Shown here in pieces: positions 10,852 through 20,446 of a stretch of 35,967 nucleotides of DNA (its first letter is position 1; every line of letters starts with the position of its first letter). Below the pieces are notes generated by a model. The model saw only the letters and a program-made list of their open reading frames with translations, searched no databases and was not told where the DNA came from. The position numbers and the translations under genes were made by a program. This DNA is from Cyanophora paradoxa. Taxonomy: Eukaryota; Glaucocystophyceae; Cyanophorales; Cyanophoraceae. The stretch spans positions 1 through 35,967 of the forward strand of contig QPMI01000476.1 in NCBI GenBank assembly GCA_004431415.1, read 5' to 3'.

Positions 10852-10995
10852 TCAACTCAACCCACTTAGTCAACCCTTGCATTGAATTCGTAACAAAATC
10901 CATATACTTTTACTACTTTTACGATTAATATGAGTCAACCTTGAGTCCACTTAAATATAAATATAATATAATAGGGGGAATCTAGGGCAGATGCT
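10852..10995. repeat. Left terminal inverted repeat (part shared with the right end)
   Basis: This stretch, starting TCAACTCAACCCACTTAGTC and ending CTAGGGCAGATGCT, is the reverse complement of 35834-35967. The left copy is 144 bases and the right 134. Differences are mostly one-base gaps in short runs (for example AACAAAATCC against AACAAATCC) plus a few changes. Because the right copy is cut by the window end, the true repeat probably continues leftwards through the hairpin array. Terminal inverted repeats are a hallmark of Polinton-like viruses with protein-primed replication. Confidence 0.9.
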
Positions 10996-11200
10996 TACTA
11001 AATGCAGTGTTAGATTGATGGGATCATAGATGGGATCACAGTTATCGAAGCAATATAATATAGTTGAATATTCGATATCATAAGTTGATCGAAACGATAA
11101 GTATATGGTTATAAATCGCGATTTTTGAGTTATAATCGAATTTAATCGAAAAAACCGCGTTTTTTTTTTACTTTTCAAGTTTCACGGCGAACGAAGTAAA

Positions 11201-11272
11201 GGTTCCCGAGCGGATTTGAACCGCGTAGTTTTGAGTCAGAAATCAAGCGCTCTATTCTCTGAGCCAAAAACG
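11201..11272 (-). tRNA. tRNA-like gene, possibly tRNA-Arg(TCT)
   Basis: On the minus strand there is a good B box (GGTTCAAATCC, complement of 11212-11222) inside a T-arm, an A-box-like TGGCTCAG, a D-stem GCTC/GAGC, and an anticodon region TTTCTGA whose stem would be complete if one G were restored. The 3' acceptor strand CGGGAAC can pair with GTTTTTG only through three G-U pairs, and positions 8-9 look compressed. A run of six T follows about 45 bases downstream on the minus strand. This may be a real tRNA with a base or two missing, a decayed one, or a tRNA-derived element. It lies between the terminal repeat and the integrase. Confidence 0.4.
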
Positions 11273-11499
11273 GCTTACCACCAAGTCGACTCCTGGGCTA
11301 GTGTTTCACCAAGTCTACTATGGCAAGTGACTTTTGCATCTTCAAACTGTTATATCTCATCACCAGATCATCAAAACGCAACGTTCTGCATATCGCTGTG
11401 AAGCGCTTGATAAGATCTACAAGACTATGTGTATATCATGTGCATATATGTATATCAGTCATACATATATTTGGAAAAAACGAGTTTTTGCCTAGCAAA
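11273..11499. other. Short non-coding stretch downstream of the integrase
   Basis: Lies 3' of the integrase stop codon. No supported ORF. Holds a few ATAT/CATATAT words. Confidence 0.3.
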
Positions 11500-12885
11500 C
11501 TAGCTAGTTTTGGTCCTTTCTCTTAGTGTTCTCTGAGGTTTAGGGGCTGTATATGACTCCTTAGTAGTCTGAAAGTCATTATACCATCTCTGGCTATTAA
11601 CCTCAGAAAGTTTCTGTGTCCCTGCTATAGTGAGCTTTTTGAGTTCCCTGTTAACTTTCCCAGCCTTCTCCTTTCTAGCCTCTATCAAAGGCTTATCTGG
11701 GACTTCATTAGCAGCTTCTATGCCTTCTCTCCTTATAGCAGCATCAGCCCTGGCTTCCTCTTTAGCTTGCTCCAAGGCATCCACTGTAGGGGTTTCTAGA
11801 TATTCAACTGCATTCACAGGCAACAGCTCATGGAAAGCAAACCTGTTTTCTATGATCTCACCAGTGGGACTCCTTAGCTTAAACTTAAAGCCTTCCCTAC
11901 TATCAACAGTGTAAACCATCCTAGACCAATTGTTACCCTGTTTAGCAAAGGGGTTCTTCTCAACTTTCACTCTAACAAACATGCCAGGCTGCATGGTATC
12001 AAGGTAAGCTATTGATTTCTTGAATCTTTCATCTTCTAATCCCACTATATACCTATAATGCTCCTCTGTAGTTTCGCCTGGCTTCATCTTAGTAGCTGAG
12101 TGAACTGTATTATTGTAATTATACTCAATATCACCTAACACATCAAAGAATCTAGCTGTGTTATTAGCTATGCAATAGTTTGTGATCAGTCTCTTAATCT
12201 GCTTGTTAAAGGCTTCAATTCGACCTTGGCTTCTATGGTCAGCAGTTCCACTCACTTGGTGTTCTATGAATTTACTAGATAAATACTCCTGGAATATTCG
12301 ATTTTGGAATTCACTCCCAGCATCTGATTGAACTTTTACTATGGGTCTTGCCACTCTCATTTCAAGCTGTTTAAATGCAGCTAATGTAGTGAGAGCTGAT
12401 TTATCCCTTATAGGTATGATATACCCAGTTCTCAGTGTAGATTCCATTGCAGTCATAAAGGTATCATAGCCATTGTTTTGTTTCTTATAAGCTGGGAAAA
12501 AGAGCAAATCAATCACATAGGTATCAAGGGGTTGCCTAATTGGGACCATGGGATCTCTCTTCCTAGATATAGCAGGTGCATTGATCTGAACAACTTCTTG
12601 TTTTTTATAGAACTCTTGCAACTGCTTATAGGATTCATCAGGTAACTCAGCCCTCATAGCTTGAAGCCCTTTGTAACCAGTTCTCACATCATAGAATCTC
12701 TTGGCAATCTTGCTGGTTTCTTTCACTGCAATAGCAACTGGGATCTCTACTGGGACAAGCTCTTTCATCTCTGACTTTTTTACAATTCGAGATTCTCCCT
12801 TTTCCTCCTTGGGAACTGTGATAGGCAGTAGGTTACCTTGTAGTTGCTCAGTGGTTCTCCTAACTATTCTTCCAGTTGCTGGCAT
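11500..12885 (-). CDS. Retroviral-type (rve) DDE integrase of Polinton type
   Basis: Intact 461-residue ORF. The catalytic triad is clear: D126 (TYVIDLLFF), D188 (KVQSDAGSEF) and E224 (GRIEAFN). The last two are separated by 35 residues, the classical D,D(35)E spacing. Residues about 60-105 (RFYDVRTGYKGL... YKKQEVVQ) match the region before the core in Polinton integrases. The C-terminal part (about 320-375) is a small beta-rich domain with NRFAFHELLPV, then a lysine-rich coiled tail. It would join viral ends to host DNA, leaving a short target duplication. The ATG lies 3 bases after the polymerase stop codon, so the two genes are probably co-transcribed in the order polymerase then integrase. 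Confidence 0.9.
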   Translation of the reverse strand: MPATGRIVRRTTEQLQGNLLPITVPKEEKGESRIVKKSEMKELVPVEIPVAIAVKETSKIAKRFYDVRTGYKGLQAMRAELPDESYKQLQEFYKKQEVVQINAPAISRKRDPMVPIRQPLDTYVIDLLFFPAYKKQNNGYDTFMTAMESTLRTGYIIPIRDKSALTTLAAFKQLEMRVARPIVKVQSDAGSEFQNRIFQEYLSSKFIEHQVSGTADHRSQGRIEAFNKQIKRLITNYCIANNTARFFDVLGDIEYNYNNTVHSATKMKPGETTEEHYRYIVGLEDERFKKSIAYLDTMQPGMFVRVKVEKNPFAKQGNNWSRMVYTVDSREGFKFKLRSPTGEIIENRFAFHELLPVNAVEYLETPTVDALEQAKEEARADAAIRREGIEAANEVPDKPLIEARKEKAGKVNRELKKLTIAGTQKLSEVNSQRWYNDFQTTKESYTAPKPQRTLRERTKTS

Positions 12886-12888
12886 CTC

Positions 12889-15800
12889 TTAATTAAAAGG
12901 AACAGAATTAATACCATCTGGTAAGATGTATCTCTTTGCATCAAAGCAGTTTAGGGCAACCCTTCTACTCACAGTGTCTATTATTGTGTGATCTGCCCTT
13001 CTTTTCTGCTTTGCAGTCACAGTCTTGCTGATACCTGCAAATAAACACTGTTTAAAATCATTAAATTGGAGTTCCTCAGTTGAAGTCCCAGAGAGCTTAC
13101 TCCTCTCAATCTCAGCAGTTCTGAAACTGTAAACTTTAGCTCTCAGACCCACATACTCCAATATAGCAGAGCCAGGCATTTCATTTTTGTATTTACCTGG
13201 GGTCATTCTGGAATCACCTCCAAGGTCTAATGCATAGGATATATTCTCTATATCTTTTTGTAGGGTCTTAGATTCGATATATAGACAAAAGGAGTCAGTA
13301 TCATGGAATAGTAACTTTGCTTTTGTCCATTGGGACCTTACAGTATCATAGAAGAACTTGTAGTTATGCAGTTTGGCTGCATCCAGAACATAAGCCCCAA
13401 TAGCAACTGGCTTATCTAGCTTCACATGCTTTGTGTAAAACTCAAAGGCAACTGCTTTTTCGTTTATGGGACTTGTTGATTTCACCAATGGGGAGGCTGC
13501 ATATTTCATAAACAGTTTCTCACTGTTTGCAATCTTAACCACAGATCTACCTCTGCAAGATTCAATGCATTTCCCATAGATTGAGTTATTCATGAGTTTA
13601 TAGAAATCAGCCTCGAATTTATTCACTGCTTTCCTTCTCATCTCAGTATTCAGCTCAATGTAGGGTTTCATTACAGGAGCCACAGTAAATGATAGGACCC
13701 TGTGAACCTTCTTTAGTTTCACCCCTTTGTCCAACAGATACTGTAGAAGAGGCTCAGAAATCACATAGTTGGTCACAGAACCAAAGGTTGCAGTTAGCTT
13801 AGGGTCTTATCAAGCTCTTCTCCTGAGAGATCTAATAGGCTCTTTTGATATTGTGATAATTCTGCATATTCTACTATTTTCTTGTTAATAATTAGGGGGA
13901 AATCACTGTGGTCTAGATATAGCCTAATTGGGTAATCCAGATCAACTTCCAGGAAACTGGATCTGTTATCTTGTGGGTTGAATTCGGTCTCCCATCTAAA
14001 ATCACCAACTGGGATTGGCTGACTCAAACAGTAGCCATACAAGTTGTTAGCATCAAACAGCATTATATGGGAGTTCTCACCATCAGCCTCAGCATACCTA
14101 CAAGGCATTGTTGCAAAGCCACCCTGATTCCCCTCTCAACAAATTCGTATTGCTCTACATCACTTATAAGCTCTATTTTTGCCTTGGTGGTCCTAAGCAT
14201 AGCATCCCAAGATAACCCAGGTGCAGATACATAATGAACTGGGTCCAATCCATATACTGAGTGTGAAAGCCTTCTGAAAGCCTGGAATTTGCTCATTAAC
14301 TCATCTACATCAGCAGCCCCAAAGTCCATAAAATTACTTGCATCAATGAACTTGTAAAGACCCCATTGCAATGAAAGGTATTGATCAAAGTTTTTCGAAA
14401 GGATTTCGATTCGCTTTTTATCACCCATGCCTGCTATTTTTCTGAAAATGAATGTCCCACAGTCATCCATTTGGTCAACAACCACTGCTACTTTTGTTTG
14501 CTTTGAGATTCTCCTATGGAGATTGCAGTTTCTGCATGCAGGTGCAATGTAATTACCTGTGTGGTGATCATGATCCCTGCATTTGAAGTTTTCCTTGGTG
14601 AACCTCTCACTGCAAAGGTAACAGTGTTTGGTAGCTCTGTAAATAGCCTTTTGCTCATCTGTGAGTTCATTCATGGGAATATTGGTGAACAGGAAATCGA
14701 TTAGCTCTCTTGCTTTGGACTCCAAGCATTCAAACAGACCTCCCATTGGATCCTGACCCTCAAATCGAAACTCCTGAACATCTGCCCCAGTGACTATTCT
14801 AATGTTGACTGCTGAGACTTCCCTCTTGGATTTCGATGCATCAATGGGGATGCTTCTATGTTCAATCTTGCAGTAAACCACAACAGGAAGCCAGACAGTT
14901 TTCCTGAGGTTTTTCAGTCCAAACTCTATTGTGGTGTCAGGCTTAGGGGTGATTCCCTTTGAGAGTCTCCAATCAATGCATCTGTTTGAGTCCACATGAG
15001 CAGTCAGTTTAGCCTCAGACCTGAATCGAGATAAGCATGTATCACAGTAGTGTAACTTTTGATCCTTGGTTTTATCAAGGGCAACTCTGAGAAGTCTTGA
15101 AAGGGACATGATAGTAATATAGTGACCATTCCCTTCATCATCATGAATGAGCATTAGATTAATCTTTTGCTTTCTGCCTGGGTTGCTGGATTGATGTAGG
15201 GGATATATAACATCTCCATCCATTCCAAATATGTTTATGCTGATGCCTGCATTTTGAGATTCGAATTTATCAATGATTTCAGCATCACAAGGAACAGGGA
15301 ATGGGATATTGTCGAAATTGAGAGCCAAAGGATTGTATGTGGTTGGTGAGTATTTCCATTTGCGATATTGTGTAAGCTCACTTCTCTTGTGGGAATTTAC
15401 ATCTTTCCTATGGATCCATGCCAAAATGGCATTTTCAAAGCAAGAATCATCAATATTTCGAATATTCACTGTGGCTCTCTTGGCTGCAATTGATTCTGGT
15501 GTTTTAACATAGCAGCCACCAGTTGGGGCATAACTCATAATAGCAACTCTTAGCATTTCGATTCTCTCCAATCGATAGCTATCAACAACATTCATCTGTT
15601 CCTGACACATTTGGGCTGCTTTATTCAGCTCAGTTCGAATATTTCTCGATTTGGTTAATACAAAATAATCGCTGTAAATGTATTTCGATATCCAAACCTG
15701 TGGATTGCTGACTTTTACGAACTTGCAGATAAACGACAAGCGAACTTTGATTGCCCTGAATTGATCCAGACTATCTCTTAAACGTTTTGGTAGAGAGGTT

Positions 15801-16084
15801 GCAATTCTATCTAAATATTCAATCACATCTACCACAACTTCCCTTCTGGCTCTGTATGTGAGCCAGCGATATAATTCATTCATGGCTGTTCCATCTTCTG
15901 CCTCTGGTTCTATTTGCCTCAGGCGATCGAGTTCATCAAGAGTCTCAACTTTGTCATAGAGGTTATTGGCTTTTCTGGTTAATTTTGCTAAAGTGGGTCT
16001 GCCCCTTGAAATAAATCCGATTTCCCGGTCATATTCAGCCTCTGTGATTTCATGGGCTGCATACAGTGTTCCCAGTAATCCCAT
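12889..16084 (-). CDS. polB: Protein-primed family B DNA polymerase (Polinton pPolB), with two frameshifts
   Basis: Three consecutive frames form one protein of about 1,060 residues. Frame 1 (16084-14063) has the Polinton N-terminal region, a C2H2-like finger (CDTCL..F), a C..C...DHDHHTG...C..C finger near residue 490-515, and the degraded exonuclease region. Frame 2 (from 14108) has motif A, DANNLYGYCLSQP, at 14031-14054. Frame 3 (from 13776) has motif B, NNSIYGK, at 13570-13593 and motif C, HDTDS, at 13292-13305. Breaks near 14122-14124 and 13805-13808 each fit one missing base. Polymerase catalytic residues are present. The exonuclease motifs look dead (see findings). The first ATG is at 16084; the frame is open upstream to a stop at 16148-16150 without another ATG, so the start may be upstream or altered. 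Confidence 0.88.
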
Positions 16085-16239
16085 AAGTTCCCATTTCTTC
16101 TCTCTAATGAGTCTGTTGCTAATTCGGGCATAGTTCCTAACTTGTTCCTACTAAAAGGGAGGTTTTAAATGGGGAATTCTGAACACAAAATTTGATGAAA
16201 ACTACTTAAAGAAATATCTTCTATATATATAAAAGGACA
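16085..16239. promoter_or_regulatory. Divergent control region between polymerase and the early block
   Basis: Separates the minus-strand polymerase from the plus-strand early genes. On the plus side, 16201-16238 holds an early-promoter box: TTAAAGAA, then TCTTC directly followed by CTATATATATAAAAGG, ending about 1 base before the ATG at 16240. Closely similar boxes precede 17112 and 17577. Confidence 0.7.
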
Positions 16240-17055
16240 ATGGCAGAGAAGAAATCGTATTGCCTGGAAAAGCTCAAAGCGGCTTTAATGTTGCTTTGTG
16301 GATCTGATAACTTCAATGATTATGTTGCTCTTGGAAGTAACAGGAAACCGCTCCCTCTTTGGGCAAAGCTTGCAAAATATGGATTAAGTGACTATGACCT
16401 GCCTCCAGAGTCTGAGCATTGCGCCTGTGATCATCCAATTAAAGAGCAATGCTATATTCTGCATGTTAATAAAAAGATTGTGGTCATTGTTGGGAATTGC
16501 TGCATTTTACGATTTATTCCGAAGGGTGCCAGAGGTCAAGATATATGTGAAAGATGTGGAGATCGGCATAAAAACCGAAAGGATAATTTCTGTAATAAGT
16601 GCAGAATCGCTTTAAAGCAAGAAGAACTGGAAAGAAAAAGAGAACTTGAAAAACAAGAGGAAGCTCGAAAGAGGCAGCTTGAATTAGAAGAAAGAGAGCG
16701 AAGAGAGAGAGAATTAGAACAAGAAAGAGCAAGGAATAAACATGCAGTTAATCTTTTCCTGATTTGGTGCAACCAATTTATTCCGAAAATGGATAATCTT
16801 CGCAGAGATGATATAGAGAGGTTCAGAGAGGGCAGATCTGCATTGATTGAAATGTATGCAGAACTCAGTACAACAAATACATTGGTTGCTGGGTTTCAGG
16901 TGCCTTATCTTAAAAAAGATATCGCAAAAGGATTAGATTGCAGATGGAATAAGGACAAGAAAACATGGGAGACCTTGGAAATCGAACCATTTGTAGCATT
17001 GCTAGGTAAGCATTTCAAACTTATGTATATTGAGCGATTTGGACAAAGAGGTTAG
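16240..17055 (+). CDS. Zinc-binding protein with coiled coil and DUF5710-like C-terminus
   Basis: Intact, 271 residues. The N-terminal third has a Cys/His cluster (HCACDHPI..QCYILHV), then IVGNCCILRF, then a second finger ICERCGDRH.NRK.NFCNKC near residues 103-121. A strongly charged coiled coil (about 125-170, Glu/Arg-rich) follows. The C-terminal part (about 220-255), VPYLKKDIAKGLDCRW...KKTW, resembles the DUF5710 module (VPY..KD.AK.LGA.W....K.WY) found beside DNA-processing domains. Cys-rich proteins of the first type occur in large DNA viruses without a firm function. First gene of the early block, so probably acts in replication or transcription. Confidence 0.7.
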   Translation: MAEKKSYCLEKLKAALMLLCGSDNFNDYVALGSNRKPLPLWAKLAKYGLSDYDLPPESEHCACDHPIKEQCYILHVNKKIVVIVGNCCILRFIPKGARGQDICERCGDRHKNRKDNFCNKCRIALKQEELERKRELEKQEEARKRQLELEERERRERELEQERARNKHAVNLFLIWCNQFIPKMDNLRRDDIERFREGRSALIEMYAELSTTNTLVAGFQVPYLKKDIAKGLDCRWNKDKKTWETLEIEPFVALLGKHFKLMYIERFGQRG

Positions 17056-17067
17056 AGAACAAAAAAT

Positions 17068-17100
17068 GATTTAAAGAATTCTCTATATATATTAAGAGAG
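17068..17100 (+). promoter_or_regulatory. Early-type promoter box 2
   Basis: GATTTAAAGAATTCTCTATATATATTAAGAG, 12-45 bases before the ATG at 17112. It shares the TTAAAGAA block, the TCT block and the CTATATATAT core with the boxes at 16201 and 17524. Confidence 0.7.
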
Positions 17101-17111
17101 ACAGAGGAAAA

Positions 17112-17366
17112 ATGCCACTCAGTGAAGCCCAGAAGAGAGCTATGAAGAGATACCAGCAAACTGAAAAAGGTAAGGCTCAAATCAAAAAGTTTAACGAAAA
17201 AATAGCCACACAGCTTAGAGATCTATATCAAACCGATGATACCTATAGAGCAATGAAAATAGCAAGTTCATGTCAGCGAAAGTATGCAGCCAATGCAGTC
17301 TGCTTTGTCAAGTATTTGTATGATGTCCCTTACTCAAATAGAGGGAGAAAATTGAAACATGTCTAA
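17112..17366 (+). CDS. Small basic hypothetical protein
   Basis: 84 residues, intact, rich in Lys/Arg/Gln (EAQKRAMKRYQQTEKGKAQIKKF). Mostly predicted helix and probably nucleic-acid binding. It resembles the Lys/Tyr-rich small proteins common in viruses and mobile elements but has no nameable domain. It has its own early promoter box and sits between the zinc-binding protein and the primase-helicase. Confidence 0.6.
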   Translation: MPLSEAQKRAMKRYQQTEKGKAQIKKFNEKIATQLRDLYQTDDTYRAMKIASSCQRKYAANAVCFVKYLYDVPYSNRGRKLKHV

Positions 17367-17576
17367 ATTATTTTCCCAGCATATTACTAGGCTGGGGATA
17401 TGCTGTTTATTCGCTGAAATACCCATTCATCCTTTTTGTATCTAAACCACTCGATATATCATGTGGATAAATTTCGTAGGGATACTTTCTCGATTTCCAA
17501 CAAAAAATGATTGGGGACCCAAAACTACTTAAAGAAAAATCTTCTATATATATAAAAGGGACCCCGATCGCTGAAA
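17367..17576 (+). promoter_or_regulatory. Intergenic hairpin and early promoter box 3
   Basis: Just after the small gene, CAGCATAT (17377-17384) and ATATGCTG (17398-17405) can pair, with an alternative CCCAG/CTGGG stem inside. It may be a transcript end. At 17524-17560 is the third copy of the early promoter box (ACTACTTAAAG..., CTTCTATATATATAAAAGGG), 17-53 bases before the ATG at 17577. Confidence 0.6.
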
Positions 17577-19902
17577 ATGAACGCCAAACAGACTAAATCG
17601 CTCAAATCGCTCGCTAACTGGCTCAGATCTGATGAGGAACTGTCCAAAAACATGATTATCCCAGTGAAACCTGACAGCAAAGACCCTGTTTTCAAGCATA
17701 AGGGAGGTGCATGGTCCTGGGAAAAGTATGAGGAAGCGCTGGCAACTAATCAGTATGTATCTTGGGCATTCTGCTCTCAGACAACATGATGGTTATTGAC
17801 TTTGATGATGAGGAGGACTTTGAGAAATTCCGGGATATGTTTCCTGATGACTTTGATGCCAATCAGCCCATGGCAAAAACTAAAAAAGGCTATCATGTCT
17901 ACTTTAAACGACCTGAGGAGTTCAATAAACTCAAAATTACCGATAAGGCTCCTGGCTTTAAAGGCTTTGAGAAGGTTGACCTGAAAACAATCACTGGAAC
18001 TGGAACTTCTGGACTGATCAATGTGTGTCCCAGTGTGAACAAGGCTTGGGTAATCTCCCCATGGGATGATACCTGTGATTTCAATGAGCCTACTGATGAC
18101 TTCAAAAAGTGGATAATAGATAACTACATCTATAAGAGTGAGTATACTGCTAATGCTACCTCACATGATGAACTGGAAAACAATATTATCAAAGAGCTGG
18201 TGGATATGGGATTTATGCATCCCAATATAATCTCTAAAACTGAACTTGGCTTTAACTTTGATGCTGCTAACAAGGGACTCAATTGCCCATGCTGCAATGG
18301 TTCACATGAATCGAATAACTGGTATGTTATGAAAGCTAAAGGAGATGATAACAAATACATTGTGTCAAGCTACAGTGGAAATTGCAAAAAACGATTCATC
18401 TGCATTGGAATGCAATCTGATATCTTCAATCTTATAGATAAATCCGCTGGTTCTGGTGGCGCTCATTATGATGTGAGTTTAGTATGCAAAGAGGTTCTTA
18501 AACATACATGGAGATACTCCAAAAAGTCATGGTTCAAACTCAATACTGATACTGGGATTTGGGAGCATGATGACACAAACCTAAAGATTTACCTAGATAT
18601 AAGCCGTCTTGTTGTCCCCCAATACCTTGGAAGGGCTGTGCATTATAGTCAAAGAGCTTTAAAGGATGAGGAAAACAAAGCAGCTTTCGAAGAAAGATCC
18701 AAAACATTGATGACCATTGCCAAAAATCTTAAACAATCAGGATTTCGCAAATCCCTTCTGACTGACTTGGTCCCACTGCTGAATGATGATGAATTCTTTG
18801 AGAAGATTGACACAGTTCCATATGTGATTGGATTCGAAAATGGTGTATTTGATCTGACCACTATGACTTTCAGAAAGGGTAAACTGGAAGATATGGTGAG
18901 CAAGACTGTGGGTTATGACTATACTGAAAATGTAGACCCCAAGAAAATAGAGCATCTCAATCAGATTTATAAAGAGATTGTGGATGATCCAGCAGAGCGA
19001 AAGTATCTTCTGGCATCCATTGCAATTGCCCTTAGTGGATCAACTAAATCCCAGAAGTTCTATATGTGGACTGGTGCTGGTGCTAATGGTAAATCACTTG
19101 TTCAGGAATACTGCAAACAGATATCTGGTCGCTATTACAGCCCTCTCGAAATATCCTATTGGACTAAGCCTAAAAAGAACTCATCAGAGGCTACTCCTGA
19201 ACTTGCCAAACTCCTTGGAAAGCGACTTGTATTCAGTAATGAGGCTGAAGATGGTGATAAACTGCAGATCTCCAAGATTAAGGAGGTCACAGGTGGAAAT
19301 GAAATGACTGTGAGAGCCTTGTTCAAAGACCCAGTTATCCTTACCCCAATGTTTCAGGTCTACATTACAACTAATGACAATTTGACTATAAATAAACCAG
19401 ACTTTGCAATTCAAAGAAGACTTTCCTATCAGAGATTCAATAATATATTCAGAGAGAAGCCAGAAGCTGGTCAAAAGAAAGCTGACCCAACTCTGTTCAC
19501 ACTTCTACACAATGATGATGAGTATAAGATGGCTCACATGAAGATATTACTGGATATGTGGAAGAACAAAGAGGTTGAAGAGATCTTAAGAAGTCCCCTC
19601 AATCGATTATTGAACAGGGAATTAACTTTATAGCTGAAAATGATAAGATTGGTGAATGGCTTCGAGATAATTTCGAGGTTACACATAATGCTAACGACTT
19701 TGTTTCCAGTGATATCATTTACAAATCATACAAAAGTGTTGATGATAAAGTTGAATGTGTATCTGTTATGAAAAGAGTAAGGGAGATCTTCAATGTTAAA
19801 TCAGAAAGAAAACGAGTTAATGGTATTCTTGCCAGAGGATATATTGGGATTCGAAAGATAACAAGGGTTCAGGAAGACAATGAAGATGATGCCGAATATT
19901 AA
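17577..19902 (+). CDS. Primase-helicase: AEP-type primase fused to D5-like SF3 helicase (two frameshifts)
   Basis: About 775 residues over three frames (17577-17789, 17762-19633, then to the TAA at 19900-19902). The N-terminal part has archaeo-eukaryotic primase motifs: MVIDFDDEED (hhhDhD type, about residue 70) and KKGYHVYF (His motif). A zinc finger C.CC...H near 18290, with a later C near 18380, follows. The D5/SF3 helicase has Walker A GAGANGKS (about 19077-19100), Walker B-like RLVFSNEAED and motif C YITTNDN, then AIQRRL. Breaks near 17763-17766 (inside a G run) and 19588-19592 each fit one missing base. The enzyme would prime and unwind DNA. It is unusual beside a protein-primed polymerase, although virophages such as Mavirus also carry an SF3 helicase with pPolB. 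Confidence 0.85.
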
Positions 19903-19961
19903 AGAAAACGATTAATGATTGAGATTTACATATATTTTTATAGCCTTACTGAAAATGGTTT

Positions 19962-20063
19962 GTGTGACAGGTGTGACAGGTCCATCCCAAGGAAAGCCCT
20001 GGTGAAAAGTTGATTTTCAAAATCGATGGGATAGACCTGTCACACCTGTCACACCTGTCACAC
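19962..20063. repeat. Internal copy of the CCTGTCACAC hairpin
   Basis: Arms 19962-19989 and 20027-20054 pair over 28 bases with one mismatch. The right arm then carries one extra CTGTCACAC unit (20055-20063), giving three in tandem. The repeat units and the ATCCCA block match the copies at 10352 and 10644, but the loop differs (37 bases with its own small stem around TTGATTTTCAAAATCGA). It lies between the primase-helicase stop and the next gene, near the middle of the genome. Confidence 0.85.
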
Positions 20064-20131
20064 CTATCGAAAATGACCAAAATTTGACAAGAATACTTAA
20101 GGCTTACTTGATTGTGTATAGTGAAGACAAA

Positions 20132-20353
20132 ATGGCAAAGACTCTTGATGAGATGACCATGACTGAGTTAGATAAATGCATAAAGCATGGAGATATAGGG
20201 GCATATATCGAAATGTCACAGAGATTGATAGGTTACAATATGTATGCAGCTAAACCAAAGAGAAATAGATCAGTAAACATTCACATAACTGTTTCAGTGT
20301 CTGAGAATGCAAACAAAAAACAACAAAAGCATATTTACAAAAGTTATCTGTGA
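20132..20353 (+). CDS. Small hypothetical protein
   Basis: 73-74 residues from the ATG at 20132 (MAKTLDEMTMTELDKCIKHG). The open frame reaches back to about 20084, but this is the first ATG with a viral-type context (after a TATAGTGAAGAC stretch). An acidic helical N-terminus is followed by a basic C-terminal half. Its function is not recognised. It follows the internal hairpin and is convergent with the gene ending at 20447. Confidence 0.5.
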   Translation: MAKTLDEMTMTELDKCIKHGDIGAYIEMSQRLIGYNMYAAKPKRNRSVNIHITVSVSENANKKQQKHIYKSYL

Positions 20354-20372
20354 CTTGCAATTGATTGCAAGT
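20353..20372. terminator. Hairpin between convergent genes
   Basis: ACTTGCAAT and ATTGCAAGT (9 perfect pairs, 2-base loop) start on the last base of the stop codon of the upstream gene. A TATATATTTTTATAG stretch follows at about 20390. The next gene ends from the other side at 20447. The position fits a transcript-end structure for one or both strands. Confidence 0.5.
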
Positions 20373-20446
20373 ATAAAGCCAATTCCTTTGTATATATTTT
20401 TATAGCTGCCTCAGTGGCATACTGAGACCGCTTTTGCTCAATTATC

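Noticed and set aside
10691-10903. 70-residue minus-strand ORF in the left end
   Set aside because: It runs through a hairpin arm and into the terminal repeat; no domain, no promoter, and the matching right end does not keep the frame.
11630-11914. Plus-strand ORF opposite the integrase
   Set aside because: Shadow of the integrase, which has its full catalytic triad on the other strand.
13794-14124. Programmed ribosomal frameshifting in the polymerase
   Set aside because: No slippery heptamer with a downstream structure, and the same kind of break occurs in nearly every other long viral gene.
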